From assembly GCA_964585545.1 (NCBI GenBank), contig CAZPDT010000002.1, forward strand, positions 1 to 64,000: 64,000 nucleotides of DNA. The letters run 5' to 3'. Origin of the DNA: Brumimicrobium sp964585545 (lineage in GTDB: Bacteria; Bacteroidota; Bacteroidia; Flavobacteriales_D; Crocinitomicaceae). Shown one piece after another: positions 7,973 to 16,907 of this stretch. The number at the start of each line of letters is the position of its first letter. The stretch's first letter is position 1. The position numbers and the translations under genes are program-made. The notes under the pieces are model-generated. The model was not told the origin of the DNA. It saw only the letters and a list, made by a program, of their open reading frames with translations, and ran no database searches.

Positions 7973-8693
7973 TGATTAAGTTCTTAACCAGTGAACTCGC
8001 ACCTATTCTTAATTTTTCTGGAGTTATAAAATCACGTCCTAAATTATTTTCAACCAATTTGAAATAGTTTAGTGCATCTTCATAGGAGCGCACGCCACCA
8101 CTAATTTTTATTCCAACAGGGTTTGCGGATGTTTTTTCTGCTACAACTTTTGTCATTACTTCCACCGCTTCAATTGTAGCTCCAGGAAAGTCTTTTCCTG
8201 TTGATGTTTTTATAAAATCAGCTCCTCCTTGAATTGCCAATTCACTTGCCAATTGAATGCGTTCGGGCGTTTTTAAATACCCTGTCTCCAAGATAACCTT
8301 TAATGTTTTATTTGGCATGAGACCTTTAAAACGCTTAATTTCCTGAACAACTGATCGATAATTTTTTGCATCAAACTCTCCCAAATTCAGCACTATGTCG
8401 ACTTCATCAACTCCTGCGAGTAAAGCCATTTCACACTCTAATAGTTTGATAGACAAAAGGCTTTGAGATGAGGGAAAGCTCCCAGCAACTACTGCAGTTT
8501 TGATTGCAGATTCTTTCAATAAACGAACGGCTAATTCAGCATAATTGGGAAAGAGGCATACTGCTGCAACAGGAAATCCTTTGCGTTCATATTCTATTGC
8601 TTGATGGATGAATTTTTCAATTTGAGGTGCAGAATCAAAGGAATTAAGCGATGTTAAATCAACAAAACCACTAATTTCTTTTTTTGTCCACAT
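7965..8693 (-). CDS. deoC: Deoxyribose-phosphate aldolase
   Basis: DeoC splits 2-deoxyribose 5-phosphate into glyceraldehyde 3-phosphate and acetaldehyde in deoxynucleoside breakdown. About 242 residues form one TIM barrel. The Schiff-base lysine is K162 in FIKTSTGK, with the supporting Asp99 (EVDIVLN) and Lys196 (GIKISGG). The frame is open to a TTG at 8699, but the ATG at 8693 (MWTKKE) is the better start. It overlaps cysQ by 8 bases. No other deo gene is adjacent. Confidence 0.92.
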   Translation of the reverse strand: MWTKKEISGFVDLTSLNSFDSAPQIEKFIHQAIEYERKGFPVAAVCLFPNYAELAVRLLKESAIKTAVVAGSFPSSQSLLSIKLLECEMALLAGVDEVDIVLNLGEFDAKNYRSVVQEIKRFKGLMPNKTLKVILETGYLKTPERIQLASELAIQGGADFIKTSTGKDFPGATIEAVEVMTKVVAEKTSANPVGIKISGGVRSYEDALNYFKLVENNLGRDFITPEKLRIGASSLVKNLIND

Positions 8694-8770
8694 ATTCAAT
8701 CATTTTCAAGAGAAAGGTTAAACTAAAAGTGTGTTGAGTAAAAAGTTAAGCTATCCAACTTACTAAATAG

Positions 8771-9442
8771 TTATTGCAAAATAAAATTAATTGGAATTCG
8801 GCATCTTGCACGTACAGCTTCCCCACCTGTTTCAGCAGGTGTCCATTTGGGCATTGAGTGCACTACACGTTTTGCTTCTCTATTAATTTCTTTAGATACA
8901 CCTCTTAGAATTTTCACTTGTTCAATTGAGCCATCTTTATTGACAACAAACTCAATAAAAACGCGTCCTTGATCACCTAATTCCATCGCAATTTCTGGAT
9001 ATTTAATATGATCGGCTAAGAATTTCTTCATTGCAGCGGCTCCACCAGGAAATGTTGCTTCTTTATCTGGATAATCAACAATTGGTGCGGCAGGTTCAGG
9101 CCCTTTGTCTTCAATATCAATGGGTTCTTTATCAATTTTAATTGGCTCATCGATATCTTCGTTTTGTGTTTCTTCAATTTCTTGAGTTAAATCAACATTT
9201 ACCTCTAATTGTTCAACCTCCTGAACAACGGGTTCTTCTGGCTCTTCCTCATCTTCAATAACTTCTAATTCTTTTGGAATCTTATCTTGGTCCTGTTCTT
9301 GTCGATCAACTGAGGAAATCGCGACCTCTTTTTTAAAGGAAAAAGATAAAGTAATGATACTTCCAACGATGAAGAAACCTAAGAAAATTAATGGTATTCT
9401 CAAGCGTTCATTATCAACTTCTGGATTTTTTTTATTTGCCAT
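8771..9442 (-). CDS. Energy transducer TonB family protein
   Basis: The 223-residue protein has one N-terminal membrane segment (about 15-34), a very acidic Glu/Pro-rich periplasmic linker (about 40-120), and a TonB C-terminal domain (about 128-223) with the Bacteroidota signature FPGG, then IKYPEIA, GRVFIEFVV and IPINF. Such proteins carry proton-motive force to outer-membrane receptors. No exbB/exbD genes are next to it. It follows gcvH and vanZ on the same strand after a gap of about 60 bases and may be cotranscribed with them. Confidence 0.9.
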   Translation of the reverse strand: MANKKNPEVDNERLRIPLIFLGFFIVGSIITLSFSFKKEVAISSVDRQEQDQDKIPKELEVIEDEEEPEEPVVQEVEQLEVNVDLTQEIEETQNEDIDEPIKIDKEPIDIEDKGPEPAAPIVDYPDKEATFPGGAAAMKKFLADHIKYPEIAMELGDQGRVFIEFVVNKDGSIEQVKILRGVSKEINREAKRVVHSMPKWTPAETGGEAVRARCRIPINFILQ

Positions 9443-9503
9443 AATATTATTTTTTTCTTATTCTTAACTGATGTAGATACTACAAAAATCGTACCTAATT
9501 AAA

Positions 9504-9884
9504 TTAACTTCTTTTGATATCTTTATATATTATTTTAAAAAGGACTATCCCAAAAATACAACCAATTCCATTAGCAACCAAGTCTAAAAGCTCAAAATAT
9601 CGACCAAAAATAAAATTTTCTTGGATAACTTCTAGAATTAAACCTAAAGAAAATCCACCTATAAAAGTAATTTTAAAAGCCTTTAAGCGAACATCTTTAT
9701 AAGTGTTCTGTCGCTTTAATCCAGTTGTCCAAAATAAAGTAAGCAAGGTATAGATTAAAAAATGGGCAACTTTATCTGCCCCCTCAAAATGAAACTCACC
9801 ATAACTTAAATCTGTACCGGGAACAATACTTATTATAACAACAAAAATTGTCCATAGAATACCTGGAAGAATATAACGCAGCAC
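9504..9884 (-). CDS. VanZ family membrane protein
   Basis: A 126-residue protein with about four hydrophobic segments (near 3-21, 37-53, 69-88, 99-119). The sequence GADKVAHF followed by a membrane helix, and the later FELLDLVANGIG, match small VanZ-like proteins of Bacteroidota. Their function is not established outside glycopeptide resistance, and nothing here suggests resistance. The start is GTG at 9884, only 4 bases after the gcvH stop, so it is in an operon with gcvH. Confidence 0.82.
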   Translation of the reverse strand: MLRYILPGILWTIFVVIISIVPGTDLSYGEFHFEGADKVAHFLIYTLLTLFWTTGLKRQNTYKDVRLKAFKITFIGGFSLGLILEVIQENFIFGRYFELLDLVANGIGCIFGIVLFKIIYKDIKRS

Positions 9885-9888
9885 TTAA

Positions 9889-10269
9889 TTATTTTCCGAT
9901 TAATTCTTTATAGGCAGCAGCATCTAGTAGGTCATCCAGCCCTGAATCATCTATAATTTTCACTTTTATGATCCATCCATCTCCATAAGGATCACTGTTG
10001 ACCGTTTCAGGAGCAGACTCCAATTCTTCATTAAATTCAGTAACCTCACCATTAACAGGCATAAATAAATCAGACACTGTTTTTACGGCTTCAATAGAAC
10101 CAAAGACTTCTTCTTTATCAAGTTCTTCTCCCTCTGTTTCAACCTCTACAAAAACAATATCACCCAACTCACTTTGTGCAAAATCTGTTATACCTATAGT
10201 GATTGTATTACCTTCAATAAGACACCATTCATGATCTTTGGTGTATTTTAAATTCTCTGGAATATTCAT
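9889..10269 (-). CDS. gcvH: Glycine cleavage system H protein
   Basis: GcvH carries the aminomethyl group on a lipoyl arm between the P, T and L proteins of glycine cleavage. The 126-residue protein has the lipoyl attachment lysine K63 in GSIEAVKTVSDL and the C-terminal DPYGDGWI patch. Other gcv genes are not nearby, but an E3 subunit gene (lpdA) lies at 55690. A TAAATTTG on the minus strand at 10296-10289 fits the -7 consensus and would give a leader of about 15 bases; its -33 box is weak. Confidence 0.95.
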   Translation of the reverse strand: MNIPENLKYTKDHEWCLIEGNTITIGITDFAQSELGDIVFVEVETEGEELDKEEVFGSIEAVKTVSDLFMPVNGEVTEFNEELESAPETVNSDPYGDGWIIKVKIIDDSGLDDLLDAAAYKELIGK

Positions 10270-10671
10270 GTTTTATTTAATTTTGATTCAAATTTAAAAT
10301 TTTACCTTCAATTAAACAGTTTTCAGGGTAATTTATTTTTATTGCATCCTTGAAATCTTAACCTGAATGGTTATACGTGGATATTTTCATGCAATAGTGT
10401 TGATGCAAACTGCTTGATATGGGAACGAATCATTGCAACAATTTGAATAGAAGATGCTTATATCGTATTGTTCGTGAGATTATTTTTGACAACCCGAACG
10501 ATTAACCTTTATTCGATATCCAAATTTGAGGCAGGCATTTATCAGTTAAAATCAATATAATAAATTGAAAATAAAGCAAGTACAGCGAAAAATAAATAAA
10601 CGGTATGGATAATTTAGGTTAAAATGAATTATTTTACCTGCTGAACCTTTCAAATTTATATTTTTGTAATC
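10270..10671. other. Divergent intergenic region between gcvH and prfB
   Basis: These 402 bases must hold the promoters of both divergent genes. A -7 match faces gcvH (10296-10289, minus) and another faces prfB (10659-10666, plus). ATTGCAT and ATGCAAT in the left part form a widely spaced inverted repeat, and TAACC-TGAAT-GGTTA a small one. No RNA gene or open frame of interest is seen. Confidence 0.45.
10659..10666 (+). promoter_or_regulatory. -7 element of prfB (TATTTTTG), possibly leaderless
   Basis: TATTTTTG matches TANNTTTG and ends 5 bases before the prfB ATG at 10672. A CTG at 10638-10640 lies 18 bases upstream, one base off the -33 consensus TTG. Transcription from here would start at about the A of the ATG. 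Confidence 0.5.
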
Positions 10672-11757
10672 ATGATAAACAACGACCAAATAAAGGCACT
10701 GAAGAAACGAATAGAAAAGCTATTTGGATATTTATCTATAGATGAAAAAAAGAGGAAAATTCATGAGAATAACTTGAGGAGTCAAGATCCTCACTTTTGG
10801 GATGATCCAAAGAAGGCGGAAGTTTTATTAAAGCAAACACGTCAACTTAAGTTTTGGGTTGATGCTACAGAAGCACTAAAAGAGAAAGAAGAAGATTTAG
10901 AAGTGCTGATTGAATTTTACAATGAAGGCTCGGGTTCAGTGGAAGAAATTAATCAATTGTATCATACAATTCTTGATGAATTAGAGGAATTGGAACTTAA
11001 AAACATGTTGTCTGGGGAAGAAGACAACTTTAATGCAGTGTTGCAAATCACCGCTGGGGCTGGGGGGACAGAAAGTTGTGATTGGGCCAATATGCTCATG
11101 CGAATGTATACCATGTGGGGAGAAAAACACGGCTATAAACTTAAGGAGTTAAATTATCAAGAAGGTGATGTTGCAGGTATAAAAACAGTAACGATTGAAT
11201 TTGATGGGGACTTTGCTTTTGGGTATCTTAAAGGTGAGAATGGAGTGCATCGGTTGGTACGAATATCACCATTCGACTCCAATGCTAAGCGACACACATC
11301 ATTTGCATCTGTGTATGTTTACCCTCTAGTAGATGATTCAATTGAGATTGATTTGAATCCAGCAGATTATTCATTTGAGACATACCGCTCAGGGGGTAAA
11401 GGCGGACAAAATGTAAATAAAGTAGAAACAGCCGTTCGGTTGCGACATGAACCGACGGGAATAGTAATTGAAAACTCTGAGTCACGTTCTCAATTAGCCA
11501 ACAAGGAAAAAGCAATGCAATTACTAAAATCGCAACTTTATGAGTTGGAATTGCGTAAGAGAATGGAAAAAAGATCAGAGATTGAATCTGAGAAGAAAAA
11601 TATTGAATGGGGATCGCAAATAAGAAATTATGTTTTGCATCCCTATAAATTGATTAAAGATGTTAGAACAGGTTTTGAAACAGGAAATGTTGATGATGTT
11701 CTGGATGGAGGATTAGATCCATTTTTAAAATCATATTTAATGGAAATGGGGGCGTAG
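10672..11757 (+). CDS. prfB: Peptide chain release factor 2, without programmed frameshift
   Basis: RF2 ends translation at UGA and UAA. The 361-residue protein has the stop-codon recognition motif SPF (199-201) and the peptidyl-tRNA hydrolysis motif GGQ (244-246, SGGKGGQN). In many bacteria prfB needs a +1 frameshift at an in-frame UGA near codon 26. Here the matching region (FGYLSIDEKK, about residues 18-27) is read in one frame with no UGA, so that feedback control is absent. The gene appears monocistronic. Confidence 0.96.
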   Translation: MINNDQIKALKKRIEKLFGYLSIDEKKRKIHENNLRSQDPHFWDDPKKAEVLLKQTRQLKFWVDATEALKEKEEDLEVLIEFYNEGSGSVEEINQLYHTILDELEELELKNMLSGEEDNFNAVLQITAGAGGTESCDWANMLMRMYTMWGEKHGYKLKELNYQEGDVAGIKTVTIEFDGDFAFGYLKGENGVHRLVRISPFDSNAKRHTSFASVYVYPLVDDSIEIDLNPADYSFETYRSGGKGGQNVNKVETAVRLRHEPTGIVIENSESRSQLANKEKAMQLLKSQLYELELRKRMEKRSEIESEKKNIEWGSQIRNYVLHPYKLIKDVRTGFETGNVDDVLDGGLDPFLKSYLMEMGA

Positions 11758-11830
11758 ATTTAGTATTTTTTATATATTTATTTGGCGTCCGTAGGAAAAA
11801 TAATCGTAATATTAAAAGAAAATTGAGAAT

Positions 11831-12817
11831 ATGGCTGAAGAAACACCGAACAATGGGGAAGTGAATAATGAAAAGAAAAAATCGAGTTCCGCAGCATGGA
11901 TTTTAATCAGTATTGTTGCGTTAATTCTAGCGGCAGTACTGGGTTGGATGTATTCAAGAGAATCAAAAGCTTTTGATGATTGTCAAACTTCCAATGATCA
12001 AATGAAGAAAGAAATGGCAGCAATGAATGATGCATTGTCAGGATATATTGATAATACAACTAAAAATTTAAAACATGATTTTAAAGAAATGTTGTCAACT
12101 TATGATGAATTGATGAAAAAAGATGCTTCCAAATCAGATAGCCTACAAGCACAAAAGGACAGTATTAATGTTCTTTTAGCACAATTAGAAGACAATAGAA
12201 ACAGGAGCTTTTATGAAATAAATAAGTTGAAAAAGAGAAATTCAACACTGCGTGAAATTATGAATCGGTACTTGGTAACAATAGATTCTCTGCATACACT
12301 TAATGTGAATTTATCTACCCAGCTTGATGAAACAAATTCAACACTTGACCAAACACAGAGCGAAAGAGATAGGTTAAAAGAGCAAAATGAAAAAAATGCT
12401 GAGCTTTTGACAAAAGGGGCAAAACTCAATGCGTTTAATTTTAATAGTGAGTCTTTGCGTTATAAAAGACTTGGTGATGGAACAAAAGAAGTAAACAAAG
12501 CAAATAGAGCCGAAGTTATTTCGAGTACATTTTCTATAGGCGCCAACAAGATTGCACAAACAGGAAACAAGATGATTTATATGCAGATTATTGATCCAAA
12601 TGGACAGGTTTTTTATAAACGGCCAAATGACGTTACACAAGTTGCAGGCAGTGAGATTTTGTATTCGGGTAAACGTGAAATCAACTATCAAGGACAAATT
12701 ATTGACATGACTATTGTCTATAACCTTGAAGGAAAAGAAATTCCTAGTGGAAACTATATTGTTAAGATTTTTGCAGATGGTGCCTTAATAGGTAAAGACA
12801 CCTTTACATTAAAATAA
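11831..12817 (+). CDS. Membrane-anchored coiled-coil protein of unknown function
   Basis: I do not recognise a named family. The 328-residue protein has a short polar N-terminus, one membrane helix (about 22-43), a long coiled coil (about 48-205) and a C-terminal domain (about 215-328) of predicted beta strands with IDPNGQVFYKRP and IPSGNYIVKIF, like an immunoglobulin-type sandwich. With the N-terminus inside, the stalk and sandwich would be periplasmic. Automatic annotation sometimes labels such proteins as ParA-like because of the coiled coil, but no Walker motif is present. The next gene starts 4 bases after the stop, so the two form an operon. Confidence 0.8.
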   Translation: MAEETPNNGEVNNEKKKSSSAAWILISIVALILAAVLGWMYSRESKAFDDCQTSNDQMKKEMAAMNDALSGYIDNTTKNLKHDFKEMLSTYDELMKKDASKSDSLQAQKDSINVLLAQLEDNRNRSFYEINKLKKRNSTLREIMNRYLVTIDSLHTLNVNLSTQLDETNSTLDQTQSERDRLKEQNEKNAELLTKGAKLNAFNFNSESLRYKRLGDGTKEVNKANRAEVISSTFSIGANKIAQTGNKMIYMQIIDPNGQVFYKRPNDVTQVAGSEILYSGKREINYQGQIIDMTIVYNLEGKEIPSGNYIVKIFADGALIGKDTFTLK

Positions 12818-12821
12818 AGGA

Positions 12822-13202
12822 ATGTGGCGAAAACTTAGTTTTATTGCATTTTTCGTCTCATTAACGCTTATGGTGATGGTGTACCTTCGTTTTAATCCTT
12901 TGAGGACCTATGTCTCAGAACTCCTTCTTATCTTTGGTATGTTTGTAATGGGCTTATTGGGTTTTATTTTTTCTGTAGTTTCAATTTTTGAACATGCTTC
13001 AAGAAAAAAAATAATTATCAATAGGGAGAAAACGATCTTTTTTCATTTGGGGATGGTTCTGGTCTTCTTTAGTATTGTTTTCCGACTCCTAAATTGGCCA
13101 TTTACCAATTACTTTGCTATCGCTGGATTGATTTTTATTGGAATTTCACTTCTCTTAAAAAAGAATAAACCCCTTCAAAATGACGATATTTTGGATGGCT
13201 AA
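12822..13202 (+). CDS. Small four-helix membrane protein, GldL-like motif
   Basis: A 126-residue membrane protein with about four helices (near 5-22, 31-53, 71-89, 92-108) and a charged C-terminus. The third to fourth helix contains FRLLNWPFTNY; a similar H/N-W-P turn between helices is seen in the T9SS motor protein GldL, but the cytosolic part of GldL is missing, so this is only a resemblance. The ATG is preceded by AAAGGA, a rare good ribosome binding site in this window. It is coupled to the coiled-coil protein upstream, and a physical pair is likely. Confidence 0.75.
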   Translation: MWRKLSFIAFFVSLTLMVMVYLRFNPLRTYVSELLLIFGMFVMGLLGFIFSVVSIFEHASRKKIIINREKTIFFHLGMVLVFFSIVFRLLNWPFTNYFAIAGLIFIGISLLLKKNKPLQNDDILDG

Positions 13203-13604
13203 ATAGTAATAACTCGAATTATTCATAATGGTTTTTCAATCTTCAACTCACCTTTTCCATTGGTATGTTCTCATTTCTAAATTGGGATTACACGTTGGCC
13301 TCTATATTCATATTTCAAAGGGCTTGTAACGACAAAGATGTCAAAATTAAATCAAAATCTCACAAATTAATTGAACCCCAAAAATGAGGACTTAAAATAG
13401 ATACTGTAAAACTTGTAACATATTGTTTATCAATTATATAATAATTTAGTAGTGTGAGATTGATGAATAAATCGGGATAAACCTACTCTATTTTCCATTT
13501 TTTTTATAAGTCCAAATAATTTTTCACTCTTTTCTGATAAAATTTCCGCCAAGAAGTAGTCTGCATCGCTATTATTTTTATAAATTCACTTCCTTAAATA
13601 TTAT
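13203..13604. other. Intergenic region, no gene seen
   Basis: These 402 AT-rich bases separate the small membrane protein from the S9 peptidase. The minus strand has a stop-to-stop open stretch of about 50 codons near 13430-13590 with no ATG at its head, which I do not call. No tRNA, hairpin terminator or exact -7/-33 pair stands out. Confidence 0.4.
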
Positions 13605-15629
13605 ATGATGAATTTACAAAAATTAACAAGCGTTATTTTGCTTGTAATAGCACCTATAGTTTATGTACAGTCACAGACATTTACTCCCGAAGATTTATGG
13701 AAGTTGAAACGGCTAAATTTCGGTGGCGTTTCTTCAGATTCATTGCAAATAATGTATTCCTCAACTGAATACGATGTGGATAAAAACAAGGGTAAAAGTA
13801 GAACTTACGTTTTTAACCTTGACACCAAAAAAAGTAGCGCTCTTACTGGAGTACTTGAAAAGGTGGGTCAATTGCGTTGGAACAAGGATGGAGTTGCAGG
13901 CATTATACAAAGGAATGGGAAAAAGGAAATTGTAACCACTTCACTTAAGCAGCCAAAATTACACGTGCTTTTTGCTCGTAGTGCACAACAATTAAAGGAT
14001 TTCAAAATAAGTCCCAAAGGAGATTATCTGCTCACTCTAGAGCAAGTGAAGACCCGTAAGTCTTTGGCTGATATTTATCCAAAATATTCAAAAGCAGATG
14101 TGAAGATATACGACGATTTGATGTATAGGCATTGGGACAAATGGCAGGACGAATTTAGCGACCAACTTATTTTGTATAAAATTGAGGAAGGCAAAGTCCA
14201 ATCTGAAGGCATCAACTTGCTAGAAGGCACAGAGTATGCAGGTATCATGGAACCATTTGGAGGATTGGGTGATGTTGTTTTTTACGACAACAAAATTCTG
14301 TATGTTTCAAAGAAAAAGGTGGGGAAGGATTATGCCACCAGCACCAATTCGGCGATTTATGCATATGATATTTCAACACAAGAGACGAGCAATTGGACAA
14401 AGGCATATAAAGGCTATGATACCCACCCAAGAGTTCATGAGAAATCAAATCAATTGGCTTGGTTGAGCATGAAAACGGATGGGTTTGAATCTGATAAAAA
14501 CGATATTGTTGTACGTGATTTAAAAACAAATAAAGACAGAAATTTAACCGCTTCTATAGATTTAACAGTTGCTGACTTTGTGTGGAATAAAAATGGAGAT
14601 GAAATTTATTTTCTGGCTGTAAAAGAAGCTACTTATCAATTTTTTGAGTTGGACATAAGCACAGGGAAGTATCGTAAAATAACAGATGGAGATCATAACT
14701 ATAGAGGAATAGCATTGGCAAATGGTAGTCTTGTTGCTATGCGACAATCTATGTTGCAACCCAATGAGTTGTTTCAAGTAAATGTCAGAACGGGAAAAGC
14801 GGAACAACTAACCCATGTTAACGATGATTTTTTAAAAACATTTGATGCGCCAAAAATCGAAAAGCGATGGATTACAACATCAGACAATAAAAAGATGTTG
14901 ACTTGGGTAATTTTGCCACCAAATTTTGATGAAAGCAAAAAATATCCAACCTTATTGTATTGTCAGGGTGGTCCACAATCTGCAGTAAGTCAGTTTTTCT
15001 CGTTTCGTTGGAATTTTAGATTAATGGCCTCACAAGGTTATATTGTTGTTGCTCCAAATAGGAGGGGACTTCCTGGTTTTGGAAGAGCGTGGAACAATGC
15101 CATTTCAAAAGATTGGGGAGGACAATCCATTAAAGATTATTTGTCTGCAATTGATGAGGTAAGTAAAGAAGATTATGTTGATGCGAATCGGTTAGGAGCT
15201 GTTGGCGCTTCGTATGGTGGATATTCCGTTTATTACCTCGCTGGTGTGCATGAGGGACGTTTTAAAAGTTTTATTGCTCATGATGGGGTGTTTGACTTAA
15301 CTTCTTGGTATGGCACAACTGAAGAACTTTTCTTTGCCAATTGGGATTTAGGAGGGCCTTATTGGGAAAAGAAGAATGAGAAGTCATACAATGAATTTAA
15401 TCCCATTCACTATGTGAACAATTGGGATACACCAATTTTAATTATTCAAGGGGGGATTGATTTCCGCGTCCCAACAGGTCAAGGATTGGAAGCCTTTCAG
15501 GCAGCACAGTTGAAGGATATAAAATCTAAATTGCTTTATTTTCCTCATGAAAATCATTGGATATTGTCTCCACAAAATGCAATGGTGTGGCAGCATGAGT
15601 TCTATAACTGGCTTAAAGAAACCCTGTAG
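13605..15629 (+). CDS. S9 family prolyl oligopeptidase-type peptidase, exported
   Basis: The 674-residue enzyme has a signal peptide (cut near YVQSQ), a seven-bladed propeller-like region (about 30-400), and an alpha/beta hydrolase domain (about 410-674). The catalytic triad is Ser536 in GASYGG, Asp619 in GGIDFRVP and His651 in ENHW. The last pattern is that of acylaminoacyl peptidase or dipeptidyl-peptidase-like members of S9. It should cut short peptides in the periplasm, which fits a protein-feeding lifestyle. Two ATG codons are adjacent (13605 and 13608). The gene stands alone and meets the kinase-like gene tail to tail. Confidence 0.9.
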   Translation: MMNLQKLTSVILLVIAPIVYVQSQTFTPEDLWKLKRLNFGGVSSDSLQIMYSSTEYDVDKNKGKSRTYVFNLDTKKSSALTGVLEKVGQLRWNKDGVAGIIQRNGKKEIVTTSLKQPKLHVLFARSAQQLKDFKISPKGDYLLTLEQVKTRKSLADIYPKYSKADVKIYDDLMYRHWDKWQDEFSDQLILYKIEEGKVQSEGINLLEGTEYAGIMEPFGGLGDVVFYDNKILYVSKKKVGKDYATSTNSAIYAYDISTQETSNWTKAYKGYDTHPRVHEKSNQLAWLSMKTDGFESDKNDIVVRDLKTNKDRNLTASIDLTVADFVWNKNGDEIYFLAVKEATYQFFELDISTGKYRKITDGDHNYRGIALANGSLVAMRQSMLQPNELFQVNVRTGKAEQLTHVNDDFLKTFDAPKIEKRWITTSDNKKMLTWVILPPNFDESKKYPTLLYCQGGPQSAVSQFFSFRWNFRLMASQGYIVVAPNRRGLPGFGRAWNNAISKDWGGQSIKDYLSAIDEVSKEDYVDANRLGAVGASYGGYSVYYLAGVHEGRFKSFIAHDGVFDLTSWYGTTEELFFANWDLGGPYWEKKNEKSYNEFNPIHYVNNWDTPILIIQGGIDFRVPTGQGLEAFQAAQLKDIKSKLLYFPHENHWILSPQNAMVWQHEFYNWLKETL

Positions 15630-15656
15630 ATATAGAAAATGTATGAATAATTTAGG

Positions 15657-16907
15657 TTAGGACTTAAGTTGCAATTCAATAAAGTTGCCCTCTTCAAAAC
15701 CCTGATCGATTGATCCCTCCAATTGATCTACAAGTCCAGAAATCATTATGTCCCTAATGTTTTCTGATGACTGAATATCAATTAAGTCATCCATTAAGAC
15801 TTTTTCTTTGTCTTTTATCGTTAATATTAGAGCATTGGAGTTTTCTGATTTATTAATTAAAACATTAAACTCAATTTCTTTAATTTTATAGTTTTCAGCC
15901 TTTTCTAACCACGTATAGAACACTTCAGCAACAAATAATCCTAGGGAAATTAGAATATTGAAGTTGAGACATTGCAAATTGGAATAAATTTGAAAACGAA
16001 CTTTTGTGTCATCCGAGGTGCTTTTTAGATAGCTGGTCAAGTCGTGCAAGAAAGATGCAATATCAGTGCAATCTTTTTCCATCGATTTGTAAATGTTTTG
16101 ATAGATTATAGACAGTATTTGAACACGGTTGTATATTTCTTTTAAAATTTCAACGGAGTCCTTCTGACTGCCATATTTATACAAGCGAATGATGCTCGAT
16201 ATTGTTTGTAAATTGTTTGTTACTCTGTGATGTAACTCCTGTATGAGTTCTTTTTGCTTTTCATTAAAATATTTTAATTCTGAGTTCTTAGAAGAGAGTA
16301 AATCAATAATATTGCCCAAGTCTGCATTTTTCTTTTCTAAAAGATTTTCTAGGTGAAAATTAAGCTTCTCTACATCATGGTTTTCACGAAGCTTTACGAT
16401 ACGATAACTTGCAAGAGAAGTAACGGTTTCCCATAATTTCCTATGCGGTTCGATTAAAGTCTTTTTGTTTGCGTATCGACCTATAATTAATGCAGAAACT
16501 ACGTCTTGAATAATAACGGGAACAATAATTTCTGAATTTAAAGAAACAATCGTTTGATTATTTTCACATACTTTTATGTTTGTTGTATCTCCTTGTTTGC
16601 TTTTAATACTGCAAATCCCAATTTGATCACGTAATGATTTATCGGTATTAAGTGCTTCTAGGCTTTTGAAGTCTGTATTTCCATATGAGATTAACTTTTT
16701 CCATGTATTGGTTTCTTCCTCCAAAGTAAACATGATGTAATCACGAATTCCGATCTGATGGGGAAGGTTTTTTACCAGTAGTTTGAAAATATCTTCTTCT
16801 GTCTTGGAATCAATCATTTTTTGACTAAAATGATGGATAAAATCAATCAAAGAAATTGTTGTTTTTTCGCTTTCTAAAAACCCTATATTTTCTTGTTTAT
16901 TTTGCAC
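15657..16907 (-). CDS. GAF / HisKA_2 histidine-kinase-like protein with decayed ATPase domain
   Basis: The 416-residue soluble protein has a GAF-like sensor (about 25-175), a coiled coil (about 178-222) and a HisKA_2 dimerisation domain with the phosphoacceptor motif LHHRVTNNLQ (His227 most likely). The C-terminal region (about 295-416) lines up with a HATPase domain in outline, but the N box that should read like NELxxNA is AEVFYTW (327-333), the DxGxG box is IKDKEKV (364-370), and no glycine-rich lid is seen. ATP binding is therefore doubtful, and it may be a phosphotransfer or scaffold protein. The start is GTG; an in-frame ATG upstream is followed at once by TAG. A perfect dyad lies directly upstream. 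Confidence 0.8.
   Translation of the reverse strand: MQNKQENIGFLESEKTTISLIDFIHHFSQKMIDSKTEEDIFKLLVKNLPHQIGIRDYIMFTLEEETNTWKKLISYGNTDFKSLEALNTDKSLRDQIGICSIKSKQGDTTNIKVCENNQTIVSLNSEIIVPVIIQDVVSALIIGRYANKKTLIEPHRKLWETVTSLASYRIVKLRENHDVEKLNFHLENLLEKKNADLGNIIDLLSSKNSELKYFNEKQKELIQELHHRVTNNLQTISSIIRLYKYGSQKDSVEILKEIYNRVQILSIIYQNIYKSMEKDCTDIASFLHDLTSYLKSTSDDTKVRFQIYSNLQCLNFNILISLGLFVAEVFYTWLEKAENYKIKEIEFNVLINKSENSNALILTIKDKEKVLMDDLIDIQSSENIRDIMISGLVDQLEGSIDQGFEEGNFIELQLKS

Noticed and set aside
9504..9884. VanZ-like protein as a sign of glycopeptide resistance
   Set aside because: Small VanZ-like proteins are widespread in Bacteroidota and no vanA, vanH or vanX gene is present.
13430..13590. Minus-strand open stretch of about 50 codons in the spacer before the S9 peptidase
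   Set aside because: There is no ATG at its head, length is within chance for AT-rich DNA, and no family is recognised.
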